DNA of 64,000 nt, taken from assembly GCF_014205275.1 (NCBI RefSeq), contig NZ_JACHND010000001.1:3410001-3474000 (forward strand), read 5' to 3'. The position numbers and the translations under genes are program-made. The notes beneath the pieces are model-generated. The model saw only the letters and a list, made by a program, of their open reading frames with translations, did no database searches and had not been told where the DNA came from. Positions 45,040 through 54,102 of the stretch are shown here, piece after piece; the stretch's first letter is position 1; each line of letters starts with the position of its first letter. Origin of the DNA: Sphaerisporangium siamense. Lineage in GTDB: Bacteria > Actinomycetota > Actinomycetes > Streptosporangiales > Streptosporangiaceae.

Positions 45040-47831
45040 ACGGTGCCGTGCCCGGTGGAGCCGCCGCCACCTCCGGCGCCCGGCTACGCCTTGAGCCCGT
45101 CGTGAGCTGGCCGCGCGACATGACCGCGGGACGGCCTCACCTGGTCGCGGTGGACCTCCGCCTCGCGGGCCCGCCGGAGGAATGGCCGTACGACGAGGAG
45201 GAGTTCGCGTTCACCTGCCTGCTGGACGGCTCGCGGGCGTTCTCCGTGGCCGCGCTGCGGGACGCCGCGGTCATCGTCCACCGCTTCGGCGGCTCCTACG
45301 GCCCCGCCGAGTTCCTCGTCACCCCGGAGCCGGGCCCGCGCGACCGCGCGCTGCTCCTCACCATCGTCACCCCCCGCGGCGTGATGATCCGCACCACCGA
45401 ACTCCCCGTCCGCGTCCACGCCGAACCCCCCGCCGGCCTCCCCGTCCCGACATTCCCGGTCATGTCCGGCATCGCGGCCGCCGAGGCCGAGGGAAGCGGC
45501 GTCTACTACTCCGACGGGTACGTGGGGCGCGCCCGGCCCGCGGAACCTCTACCCGCGAACGACATCCCCGTCGCCACGGACGACGAGGCCCCGCGCCGCG
45601 TGTGCGCCGCCATCGACATCGTCGCCTACGGCGAGGCGACCCCGCGGATCCAGGCCGAGCTGCAACGTGAGACGCGACTGGCGGTGTCCGCGGCGCTGAC
45701 CGCCACCGGGCACGACGCCGGCGAGTTCACCGTCAGCGACGGGGGCGACGGAATGTTGATCGTGTTCCCTCAAGGGGCCGTGGACGCCGGGCTGGTCCCC
45801 TTGTTCCTGTACGGGCTTCGTGCGGCGCTGGCCCAGGACGACCTGTTGGAGCCCCAGGGGCCGCGCCTGCGGCTGGGCGTCGCGCTCGCGGTGGGGTCCG
45901 TGCTCCCGGGTCCGGTCGGGTTCGGCGGCTCGGCCGTGGTCAGCGTGGCCCGGATGCTCGGATCGGCCCCGTTGCGCGAGGCCCTGGCCGACGCGCCCGA
46001 GGCCGATGTGGCGATCATCGTCACCGACGCGCTGCGCCGGCGGGCCGAGGGCGATCGCATCGCCGGCCCGGACGCCCCGGAGTTCACCCGGGTGACGACC
46101 GTCACGAAAGGCTCCATGGACGTCTTCTGGATCGCCGTCCCGGCCGCCCTGGAGCCCGCCGGGCTCGTCGCCGCCGACGAAGGCGAGCAGGGTGACGAAA
46201 CGGGCGAGGAGACCGTGCGGCCCCCGAAAGGGCAGCCGGCCGTGGAGACGACAGGACCGCGGGGCGTGCCGGAGCTCCCGGAAGCCGCGCGCCGTCCGGA
46301 GGACGAGCAGCCGCCGCTCACCCAGGCCGAACGCCACTACCGCAGCAGCCTCTCCATCGCCGAGCGCCTGGTGGCCTCCGATCCCGCCAACGTGGAGGCG
46401 CAGCGGGATCTGAGCATCGCGCACATCAACCTGGGCAACCTGCTCAGCGCCCAAGGGGAACTCTCCCTCGCGGAGCCGCACTACCGGGACAGCCTCGCCA
46501 TCGCCGAACGACTCGCCACCGCGCATCCCGCCAACACCCAGTTCCGGCGGGACCTGAGCATCTCGCACAACAACCTGGCGAACCTGTCCAACGCCAAGGG
46601 CGACCTCCCCCAGGCGGAACTGCACTACCGCAGCAGCATCACCATCGCCCAGCGGCTCGTCACCGACGACCCCGCCGACGCGCAGGTGCAACGGGACCTC
46701 GGCGTCTACCACAGCAACCTCGGCGATCTGCTCACCGCCTCGGGCGACCTCAAGGGGGCGGAGCGTCACTACGGCAGGAGCCTGGCCATCGCAGGGGCCC
46801 TGGCCGGCGCCCACCCCGCCGACGCGCAGGTGCAGCGGGACCTCAGCGTGTACTTCAACAAGGTGGGGGACGTGCTCGCCGCGCGGGGCGACCTCACGGG
46901 GGCGGAGAGCCATTACCGCAACGGCCTGGTCATCGCCGAGCGCCTGGCGTACTGGGACCCGGACGGCGGCGAGGCGCAGCGCGACCTGAGCATCTCCCAC
47001 AACCGGGTCGGCGACATGCTCATGGCCCGCGGCGACGTCGCCGGGGCCGAGGGGCACTACCGCGCCGGCCTGGCCATCGCGGTGGACCTCCTCGCCCGGG
47101 ATCCCGGCGGGGCGGTGGCGCGGCGCGACCTGAACATCTCGCACAACAAGGTCGGCGACACGCTGAGCGCGCGCGGCGACTTCGCCGGGGCGGAGTCGCA
47201 TTACCGGGCCGGCCTGGGCCTCGCCGAGGCGCTCGCCGATCTCGATCCCCGCAGGTCCGAGGCCCAGCGGGATCTGAGCCTGTCGCACAACAGCCTGGGC
47301 GACCTGTACACCCGGCAAGGTGACCTGACCCGTGCCGAGGACCACTTCCGCCGGGCCCTGCTGATCGCCGAGCGGCTGGTCGACCACGACCCCTCCCGTC
47401 CGGGCAACCATCGCGACCTGGGCATCTATCACAACAAGCTGGGGGACGTGGCGCTGGCGCAGGGCCGGGCCGAGGACGCCGGGCGGCACTTCGGCACGAG
47501 CCTGTCGATCACCGAGCGGCTGGTCGCCGGGGAACCGGGCAACCTCCAGCTCCAGCGCGACCTCAGTGTCTACCACAACAAGATCGGGGACGTGTACGCG
47601 GTGCGCGGCGAGTACGACGCGGCCGAGCGGCACTTCCGCGACGGCCTGGTGATCGCCGAGCGGCTCGCGGCCGGGGATCCCGGCAACGTCCAGGCGCAGC
47701 GTGACCTGAGCATCTCGCACAACAAGCTCGGCGACCTGCTCAGCAGGCGCGGCAAGCCCGGGCAGGCCGCGACCCACCACCGGGCCGCGCGGCAGGCGCT
47801 GGAGGGCGAAGAGGGCACCGACGCCGGTTGA
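45036..47831 (+). CDS. cyclase-homology domain protein with ten tetratricopeptide repeats
   Basis: 931 residues. Residues 1 to about 150 are a beta-rich region of no known family. A class III cyclase-like domain (about 190-370) has CAAIDIVAYGE (metal Asp 1), VSDGGDGMLIVFPQG (Asp 2), LRLGVALAVGSVL and AVVSVARML (Arg). An acidic linker leads to ten 48-residue repeats (about 430-910), each like xxHYRxxLxIAERLxxxDP with QRDLSISHNKLGDLLxxxGD. They are TPR/NPHP-type superhelices for peptide or partner recognition. Last gene of the MoxR-vWA-CHAT operon; probably its sensor or substrate adaptor. Confidence 0.82.
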   Translation: MNGAVPGGAAATSGARLRLEPVVSWPRDMTAGRPHLVAVDLRLAGPPEEWPYDEEEFAFTCLLDGSRAFSVAALRDAAVIVHRFGGSYGPAEFLVTPEPGPRDRALLLTIVTPRGVMIRTTELPVRVHAEPPAGLPVPTFPVMSGIAAAEAEGSGVYYSDGYVGRARPAEPLPANDIPVATDDEAPRRVCAAIDIVAYGEATPRIQAELQRETRLAVSAALTATGHDAGEFTVSDGGDGMLIVFPQGAVDAGLVPLFLYGLRAALAQDDLLEPQGPRLRLGVALAVGSVLPGPVGFGGSAVVSVARMLGSAPLREALADAPEADVAIIVTDALRRRAEGDRIAGPDAPEFTRVTTVTKGSMDVFWIAVPAALEPAGLVAADEGEQGDETGEETVRPPKGQPAVETTGPRGVPELPEAARRPEDEQPPLTQAERHYRSSLSIAERLVASDPANVEAQRDLSIAHINLGNLLSAQGELSLAEPHYRDSLAIAERLATAHPANTQFRRDLSISHNNLANLSNAKGDLPQAELHYRSSITIAQRLVTDDPADAQVQRDLGVYHSNLGDLLTASGDLKGAERHYGRSLAIAGALAGAHPADAQVQRDLSVYFNKVGDVLAARGDLTGAESHYRNGLVIAERLAYWDPDGGEAQRDLSISHNRVGDMLMARGDVAGAEGHYRAGLAIAVDLLARDPGGAVARRDLNISHNKVGDTLSARGDFAGAESHYRAGLGLAEALADLDPRRSEAQRDLSLSHNSLGDLYTRQGDLTRAEDHFRRALLIAERLVDHDPSRPGNHRDLGIYHNKLGDVALAQGRAEDAGRHFGTSLSITERLVAGEPGNLQLQRDLSVYHNKIGDVYAVRGEYDAAERHFRDGLVIAERLAAGDPGNVQAQRDLSISHNKLGDLLSRRGKPGQAATHHRAARQALEGEEGTDAG

Positions 47832-48012
47832 CGGAGCGGCCCGCGTGGGCTCCCGGCGCGGCAAGAAGAGCAACCTGCGAGAAGACAAAAATTCTGGGGC
47901 ACTGTCACGATTTGTGTCCAGGCGAGCGGGCTGTCCGGTCCAACAATCGCCTTTTATCCGAACATCGAGCGCGTGATCCGGTTCGGATGGCGGGGCTCGT
48001 TACGGAGGTCAC

Positions 48013-48528
48013 ATGACGACGACCGTCCCGAAATTCGAAGAACTCATCGCCGGCACGGAGTTCTCGGCGATCCACCTGGAGATGCGTGACATGTACACCC
48101 CCAAGGGGGCGGTGTACGTGGACTGGAAGGCCGGCATCCCCATCGAGTACGACCGGCACGGCGGCTGGGTCGAGCTGGTCGGCGCGGCCGTGGCCAGGGG
48201 AGTGGACTGGCGGCGCGCCCGCGTCGTCTCCGAGCCGGTCACCGACTTCATCCAGTACGAGTACGAGACCGCGACCATCGTGAACGTCCCCGCCGGGGAG
48301 AACGTCCGGTGGCTGCCGCGCCGCCTCGCCTCCGACCTGCTGCTGCCCGGCAACGACTTCTGGGTGTTCGACAACCGCCTGGTCCGGTTCACCCACTTCG
48401 CCGGCGACGGGTCCTACGGCCCGCACGAGCTGAGCGACGACCCGGCGCTCGTGAAGAACTGCGTCGACGCCTTCGAGGCCGTCTGGGCGCGCGCGATCGA
48501 CCACAAGGACTACACCCCCGTCGTCTGA
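48013..48528 (+). CDS. DUF6879 family protein
   Basis: 171 residues with GGAGG eight bases before the ATG. FEELIAGTEFSAIHLEMRDM, then ARVVSEPVTDFIQYEYETA and WVFDNRLVRFTHFAGDG are characteristic of DUF6879, an actinobacterial family usually paired with XRE regulators and DUF397 proteins. Here no XRE or DUF397 partner adjoins. It instead leads a putative metabolic cluster. Biochemical role unknown. Confidence 0.85.
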   Translation: MTTTVPKFEELIAGTEFSAIHLEMRDMYTPKGAVYVDWKAGIPIEYDRHGGWVELVGAAVARGVDWRRARVVSEPVTDFIQYEYETATIVNVPAGENVRWLPRRLASDLLLPGNDFWVFDNRLVRFTHFAGDGSYGPHELSDDPALVKNCVDAFEAVWARAIDHKDYTPVV

Positions 48529-48679
48529 CGCAACGCCCCGCGCGTCCCGTCCCCACGCCGGCCCCCGCGCGCCCCGCGGGAGAGACCCGGCGGCGGGACC
48601 GCGCATCCCGACCAACCCCGTGGCCGTGCCGTCCCCTGTGGCGCACGGCCACGCCCGGCAGCGGCCGACGGGAGTACGA

Positions 48680-49204
48680 ATGCCATCCAAAGCCGTCCCC
48701 GAGCACGACGGAAAGGTGCTCATCGTCGCGGACGAGGGAGTCAGACCGGCCGAGCACATGACGCCGGCCGACGTGGACAAGAAGGTCGGCGACTTCTACG
48801 CCGGCATCGGCGGCGAACCCTTCTTCTGGGCGCTCGCCACGCGGTTCTACGAACTGGTGTCGCGGGACGAGGTTCTGCTCCCGCTGTTCCCCGTGCACGA
48901 CTGGGTCAGGCACGCCGAACGCCTGACCGCGCACTACGTCCAGATCTACGGGAACAACGACCTCACGGCGGCGTGGGACCCGCGCCTGCACCAGGCGCAC
49001 AGTCACATGCTCATCACCCGGGAGCAGCGCCTGCGCTGGCTCGCGCTGATGAAGGAGGCCGGCGCCTCGCTGGGCGCGCCCGAGCCGCACTTCACCGAGT
49101 TCCTCACCATCATGAAGATCGCCAGCGGCGAGATGATGGCGGTCTCACGCGGCGCCGCCATCGCGCGGGGCGTCCGGTTCCACTGGGACGGCACGCCGCG
49201 ATGA
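48680..49204 (+). CDS. truncated-hemoglobin-like globin
   Basis: 174 residues from ATG 48680, with GGGAG upstream. The globin core (about 40-150) has FYAGIGGEPFFWALATRFYE (A/B helices), LLPLFPVHDW, the proximal His region LHQAHSHMLITREQRLRWLA, and ALMKEAGA. Resembles group II truncated hemoglobins with an extra 40-residue N-terminus and a C-terminal helix. Such globins bind O2 or NO or act as peroxidases. Its ATGA overlap with the FAD monooxygenase gene suggests it supplies or buffers oxygen in that reaction (inference). Confidence 0.85.
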   Translation: MPSKAVPEHDGKVLIVADEGVRPAEHMTPADVDKKVGDFYAGIGGEPFFWALATRFYELVSRDEVLLPLFPVHDWVRHAERLTAHYVQIYGNNDLTAAWDPRLHQAHSHMLITREQRLRWLALMKEAGASLGAPEPHFTEFLTIMKIASGEMMAVSRGAAIARGVRFHWDGTPR

Positions 49205-50889
49205 CGCCGCGGCCCCTGAACCGCGTCGCCGTCGTCGGCGCGGGCGCCGCGGGCGCGTTCTTCGCCCTCGAACTGTCGCGGCTGCGCCCCGGCACCGCCA
49301 TCGACCTGTACGACAGGGACGAGCGGTCGCCGGGCGCGGGCATCGTGATGTCGTGGGAGTTCGCCGAGCGGGTGCGCGCCGTGCACCCGCGCGCGTTCGC
49401 CCTCCCCCCGGAGGCGATGGCCACCTGGGACCGCACGCTCACCCTGGTCGGCGAGGACCGCGTCTGGTCGGGCGCGTACGGCATGTTCGGCCTGACCCGC
49501 CGCGTCTTCCGCGACCACGTGCGGGCGCTGGCGTGCGAGCCGCCCACCGTGACCTTCCACGCCCGGGACGTGACCGCCGACCCGGGCGGGCACGACCTGC
49601 TGGTCGTCGCGGACGGCGCCAACAGCCGCCTGCGGGCGGCCCGCGACCACGGCACCGTCACCACGCACGGCCGCACGGTCTTCCTGTGGATGAGCACGCC
49701 CGCGCTGCTGGAGCCCACGTTCGTCCTCAAGTGCGTCGGCGCGGGCGTGCTGATCGTGCACGCCTACCCGCACGGCGCCGCCGAGAGCACCTTCATCGTC
49801 GAGGCCGACCCGGACACGCTGCGGTCGCGCGGCCTGCTGGACCGGCCGCTGCACGAGGTCGAGACGATCCTCGCCGGCGTCTTCCGCGACGAACTGGACG
49901 GCGCGCCGCTCACCGCGCGGACCTCGGGCTGGCGTCCGTTCTCGACGGTCGTCAACGAACGCTGGCACCACGGCCGGGCCGTCCTGGTCGGCGACGCCGC
50001 GCACACCGTCCACTTCTCCATCGGCTCGGGCACCGCCCTGGCCATCGACGACGCGTTCTGCCTGGCCAGGTCGCTCGCCGCGTGCGACTCCGCCGACGAC
50101 GCCCTCGCCGAGTACGCGCGGGCCCGGGCGCCCGTGGCGGCGGAGGCGCAGGCCGAGGCCAGGGACAGCCAGCGCTGGTTCGAGACGCTGAGCCGCCGCG
50201 ACCGGCTGTGCGGCGCCCAGACGGTCTTCGCGCTGCGCAGCCGCAGGGACGCCAACACCTTCGCGCGGCTCGGCGCCCGCGACCCGGAGTTCGTGGCGCG
50301 GGCCATGGAGACGTACGCGGGCCGCCCCACCCGGGCCGAGCCGGTGGACGTGCCGCTCACCGTGGGCGACCTCAGGCTGCGCACCCGCATGGTCGGCGCG
50401 GGCCTGGAGCGGGACGCGCCCGTGCTGCTCTTCCCCGCGGCGACCGGCGACCGCCCGTGCGCGGTGACCCGCGACGTGCCCGCGTCCCCCGTGCCGCCCT
50501 GCGTGCTGGTGACCCCGGACGGCACCGCCGACCCGCGGGCCCTGCGCGCCGCGGGGGCGTCGGCCGTCGGCCTGCTGATGTCGGGGGACGAGCCCGTGGC
50601 GGACACGCCGGCGCGCGGGTTCGACTTCGTCGCCGTCCCCGCCGAGACGGGCACGGGGCGGATCGCCAGGACCGGGCTCGCCGACCGCGTCCGCCACGAG
50701 AGCGACCTGCCCGTGCTGCTGCTGTCGGCGGAGCGGATGTCCCGCGACGAGGTCAACACGTTGCTGCTGGCCGGGCGCGTCGACATGGTCGCGTGCGTGG
50801 ACGCGCGCGACCTCGCCCGAGGCGCGGCTCCCGGGGACGGATCGCGCATTCTGGAAGATGCCGCCGTGCGAATCGGGCCGGAAGAGTGA
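49201..50889 (+). CDS. FAD-dependent aromatic monooxygenase with C-terminal degenerate OYE-like domain
   Basis: 562 residues. PHBH-type FAD monooxygenase (1 to about 375): VAVVGAGAAGAFFALELSRL, DG-like HDLLVVADGANSRLR, and VLVGDAAHTVHFSIGSGTAL. The rest resembles fragments of an Old-Yellow-Enzyme barrel: VPLTVGDLRLRTRMV then VNTLLLAGRVDMVACVDARD, without the central catalytic strands. This N-plus-C layout matches salicylyl-CoA 5-hydroxylase fusions, with the reductase half eroded. Likely hydroxylates an aromatic ring. It is translationally coupled to the globin gene. Confidence 0.85.
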   Translation: MTPRPLNRVAVVGAGAAGAFFALELSRLRPGTAIDLYDRDERSPGAGIVMSWEFAERVRAVHPRAFALPPEAMATWDRTLTLVGEDRVWSGAYGMFGLTRRVFRDHVRALACEPPTVTFHARDVTADPGGHDLLVVADGANSRLRAARDHGTVTTHGRTVFLWMSTPALLEPTFVLKCVGAGVLIVHAYPHGAAESTFIVEADPDTLRSRGLLDRPLHEVETILAGVFRDELDGAPLTARTSGWRPFSTVVNERWHHGRAVLVGDAAHTVHFSIGSGTALAIDDAFCLARSLAACDSADDALAEYARARAPVAAEAQAEARDSQRWFETLSRRDRLCGAQTVFALRSRRDANTFARLGARDPEFVARAMETYAGRPTRAEPVDVPLTVGDLRLRTRMVGAGLERDAPVLLFPAATGDRPCAVTRDVPASPVPPCVLVTPDGTADPRALRAAGASAVGLLMSGDEPVADTPARGFDFVAVPAETGTGRIARTGLADRVRHESDLPVLLLSAERMSRDEVNTLLLAGRVDMVACVDARDLARGAAPGDGSRILEDAAVRIGPEE

Positions 50890-50941
50890 GGGGAATGGGC
50901 GGACGCCACCCCGAGAGTCCTCCGCGGTCAAGGGAGGCACG

Positions 50942-52060
50942 GTGACCACGACGACACCCGGCCCCGTCGCGCGCACCGCCACGCGGTTCGAGGTCCGCGA
51001 GGGGCTGCCCGACGATTGGGACGCCCGGACGGGCGACGCCCCGGCGAGCCTGAGCGCCCGCTGGATCGGCCTGGCCCAGGCGCGGATCCCCGGCGGCCTG
51101 CGCACCTTCGGCCTGTACGAGGACGACCGGCTCGCCGTCGCCTTCTGCGGCGGCGTCCAGGACGCCCCCACCGGCCACCCCAGGTTCGACCCGTACGCGG
51201 TGCTCAGCGGCGCGTCGGCGACCGACGACGTGCCGCTCGCCACCGAGGGGCCACACCCCTGGAAGGACGCCGACCCGGCCGAGGTGTTCCCCTGCTGCCT
51301 GGTCATGTTCCCCAACTACGAGACCGCCCCCGCCGGGCACGGCGCCCGCGACCGCGCCCTCGCGGGCCGGTTCGTCGCCGGGCTCGACGCCTGGGCCAGG
51401 GACAACGGCGCCCGCAGCGTCGCCTACCTGTACCTGAGGCCCGACTACCCCGAGTTCGCCGGCGCGCTGCGCGAGACCGGGTACACGACGATCCCCATGG
51501 TCGAGCGCTGCGACATGCGCGTCACCTGGAACGACTTCGACGGCTACCTCGCCACGCTCAGCCGCAACCGGCGCACGATCGCGCGCCGCGAGCTGCGCGA
51601 GACCCGCGAGCGCGGCATCGTCGTCGCCGAGCGCCGCGTCACCGGCGACGAGCCCGAGCTGGTGCGGCTGCGCTGCAACCTGATCGCCAAGTACGGCGGC
51701 ACGCCCGACCCCGAGCGCGAGGCGTTCTCGCTGCGCTACCTGCGCGACCATTTCGGCGCCGACGACCTGCTGCTCATCGAGGCACGCAGGGACGGTGACC
51801 TGCTGGCCTTCAGCCTGTTCATCCGCGACGGGGCGAGCTGGTCGGTGCTCATGAACGGCACCGACTACGACGACCCCGACGCCTCGTTCACCTACTTCAC
51901 CACGATGTTCTACCGCCCCGCCCAGCTCGCCCCGGCGGCCGGCGTGCGCACCATCGGGTACGGCATCGGCACCATCGACGCCAAGCGTTCCCGGGGATGC
52001 AGGACCAGCACGCTCCAGGCCGCCGTCCGGGCGATCGACCCGATGGGAGTGACGACGTGA
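50942..52060 (+). CDS. FemAB/GNAT-like acyltransferase (peptidogalycan type)
   Basis: 372 residues from GTG 50942 behind GGGAGG. LSARWIGLAQARIPGGLRTF, GARSVAYLYLRPDYPEFAGA, then TLSRNRRTIARRELRETRER and FSLRYLRDHFGADDLLLIEA match the COG3146/FemAB-like GNAT group with a duplicated GNAT fold. Such enzymes transfer acyl or aminoacyl groups to amines. It could acylate a peptide or amino-sugar product of this cluster (inference). It ends overlapping the MFS start (GTGA). Confidence 0.82.
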   Translation: MTTTTPGPVARTATRFEVREGLPDDWDARTGDAPASLSARWIGLAQARIPGGLRTFGLYEDDRLAVAFCGGVQDAPTGHPRFDPYAVLSGASATDDVPLATEGPHPWKDADPAEVFPCCLVMFPNYETAPAGHGARDRALAGRFVAGLDAWARDNGARSVAYLYLRPDYPEFAGALRETGYTTIPMVERCDMRVTWNDFDGYLATLSRNRRTIARRELRETRERGIVVAERRVTGDEPELVRLRCNLIAKYGGTPDPEREAFSLRYLRDHFGADDLLLIEARRDGDLLAFSLFIRDGASWSVLMNGTDYDDPDASFTYFTTMFYRPAQLAPAAGVRTIGYGIGTIDAKRSRGCRTSTLQAAVRAIDPMGVTT

Positions 52061-53325
52061 CCGCCACCGCGCCCCCGGAAACGCCCACCCCGCCCGCCCG
52101 GGGCAGGCTCGCCCGGCTACTGCCGCCGCCCGGCCCCGGCCGGATGCTCGTCATCTGCTCGGCGGTGGCGAGCGTCGGCAACGGCCTCTACCTGTCGGGG
52201 TCGGCCATCTACTTCATCCGCGAGGTGGGCCTGTCCTCCTGGCAGGTCGGGCTCGGCCTGTCGCTGGTCGGGCTGATCAGCCTGCCGATCAACGTGCCGC
52301 TCGGCTACCTCGCCGACCGGTTCGGCCCGCGCGAGGTCACGATCCTGACCACGCTCACCAAGGTCGTCGCGCTCATCGCCGCGATGTTCGTCGCGAACTT
52401 CCCGATGTACCTGCTGGTGGTCGGGGTGCTCGGCGTCGCCGACAGCGGCGGGCAGGTCGCCAGGGGCGCGCTGATCTCCGGCCTCATGGGCAGGGAGGGC
52501 AGGGTCGCGCTGTCGGCGTACCTGCGCTCGGTGTTCAACGCGGGCTTCACGCTGGGCGTGCTCGGCGCGGGCATCGTCATCGCCTTCGACACCCGGCCCG
52601 CGTACCTGTCGCTGATGCTCGGCAACGCCGCCGCGATGGTGCTGGCCGCGATCCTCTACCTGCGGCTGCCCCGGGTGCCCGGCACGCGCGGCGAGAAGAA
52701 GCGCGAGGGCGGCGGCTGGCTCGCGCTGCGCGACTGGCCCTACCTCGCGGTCGCCCAGGTGGCCGGCATCGCCCGCCTCGGCCCCACGCTCGCCGCCGTC
52801 GGCCTGCCGGTGTGGCTGGTCACCCGGACCGACGCCCCTCGCGCCCTGGCCGCCTGGCTGTACGCGATCAACACGCTGATGGTCGTGCTGCTGCAGGTCC
52901 GCGCCGCCCGCGGCGCCGACACGGTGCCCGGGGCCGCGCGCCTGCAACGCTGGACGTTCCTCGGGCTCGCGGGCGCGTGCGTCGTCACCGGCCTCGCCTC
53001 CGGGGCACCGCCCCTCCTCGCCACCGCGATCATGGTGGTCGGCATGGTCGTCTTCACGCTGGGCGAGATCTGGGGCGAGGGCGCCCGCTGGGGCCTGCGG
53101 TACGAGCTGGCCCCCGACCACGCGCAGGGCCAGTACGGCGGCATGTTCTCGACCGGAGACGCGCTCGCCGCCATCGCCGGGCCCACGCTGGTCACCGTCC
53201 TGCCCGAACGGTTCGGCCTCGCCGGGTGGATCGCGCTGGCGGTCATCTTCCTCGCCGGGCTCGCCGCGAGCGGCCCGGTGATCCGCTGGGCCGAGCGCAC
53301 CCGGCCGCGGTTCGTCACCGCGTAG
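52057..53325 (+). CDS. MFS transporter, about 12 helices
   Basis: 422 residues. Twelve hydrophobic helices, with MFS motif A as GYLADRFGPREVTIL between helices 2 and 3 and a second loop YLRSVFNAGFTLG in helix 5. Probable exporter of the cluster product. It is translationally coupled to the GNAT-like gene, and the PIG-L gene follows after 45 bases with its own ribosome site. Confidence 0.9.
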   Translation: MTATAPPETPTPPARGRLARLLPPPGPGRMLVICSAVASVGNGLYLSGSAIYFIREVGLSSWQVGLGLSLVGLISLPINVPLGYLADRFGPREVTILTTLTKVVALIAAMFVANFPMYLLVVGVLGVADSGGQVARGALISGLMGREGRVALSAYLRSVFNAGFTLGVLGAGIVIAFDTRPAYLSLMLGNAAAMVLAAILYLRLPRVPGTRGEKKREGGGWLALRDWPYLAVAQVAGIARLGPTLAAVGLPVWLVTRTDAPRALAAWLYAINTLMVVLLQVRAARGADTVPGAARLQRWTFLGLAGACVVTGLASGAPPLLATAIMVVGMVVFTLGEIWGEGARWGLRYELAPDHAQGQYGGMFSTGDALAAIAGPTLVTVLPERFGLAGWIALAVIFLAGLAASGPVIRWAERTRPRFVTA

Positions 53326-53370
53326 CCCCCGTAGGACCCTGCTCACCTCACGCGGGAAGGTTGGTGGATC

Positions 53371-54102
53371 ATGCCGGAGCCGTACGCCCCGATGCCCGAC
53401 GACTGGCAGCGCGCGCTCGCGGTCGTCGCGCACCCGGACGACCTGGAGTACGGCCCGGCGTGCGCGGTCGCGGCCTGGACCGCGGCGGGCAAGGACGTCG
53501 CCTACCTCATCGTGACCCGGGGGGAGGCGGGCATCGACTCGCTGCCCCCCGAGCAGGCCGGGCGGGTGCGCGAGCGGGAGCAGATCGAGGCCGCCGCGAT
53601 CGTCGGCGTGGAACAGGTGGAGTTCCTCGGCCACCGGGACGGCGTCGTCGAGTACGGGCTGCCGCTGCGGCGTGACATCGCCGCGGCGATCCGCAGGTTC
53701 CGGCCGGACGTCCTGATCGGGCTCAACTACCACGAGCGGTGGCGCAGCGGCGACTGGAACTCCCCGGACCACCGCAACGTCGGCGTCGCCCTGCTCGACG
53801 CCGCCGGCGACGCCGGGAACCGCTGGATCTTCCCCGAACTGGCGGAGCAGGGCCTCGCGCCGTGGCCGGGCGTGCGCTTCGCGGCCATGGGCGGATCGCC
53901 GCACGCCGCACACGCCGTCGACGTCTCGGGCAGCCTGGACAAGGGCGTCGCCGCGCTGGAGGCCCACCGCTCCTACCTCCCCGCGCTCGGCCCCGGCCAC
54001 CCGATGTCCGACGCGCGCGGGTTCCTGGAGGCCAAGACCCGCAGATTCGGCGAGAGATTCGACGGAATTCCCTGCATCGCCTTCGAGGTCATCGGAATCT
54101 GA
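53371..54102 (+). CDS. PIG-L family deacetylase
   Basis: 243 residues. Zinc motif VVAHPDDLEYG (His, Asp, Asp) and later PDHRNVGVAL (His), with VTRGEAGIDSLPPE and CIAFEVIGI at the end, close to MshB/Mca and GlcNAc-PI deacetylases. It removes N-acetyl from amino sugars or related amides. ATG 53371 follows GGGAAGG. Last gene of the DUF6879-to-PIG-L set, followed by a strong terminator. Confidence 0.92.
   Translation: MPEPYAPMPDDWQRALAVVAHPDDLEYGPACAVAAWTAAGKDVAYLIVTRGEAGIDSLPPEQAGRVREREQIEAAAIVGVEQVEFLGHRDGVVEYGLPLRRDIAAAIRRFRPDVLIGLNYHERWRSGDWNSPDHRNVGVALLDAAGDAGNRWIFPELAEQGLAPWPGVRFAAMGGSPHAAHAVDVSGSLDKGVAALEAHRSYLPALGPGHPMSDARGFLEAKTRRFGERFDGIPCIAFEVIGI

Noticed and set aside
45549-47888. 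779-codon minus frame with repeated segments opposite the TPR gene
   Set aside because: Its repeats simply mirror the TPR repeats; no start signal and no domain.
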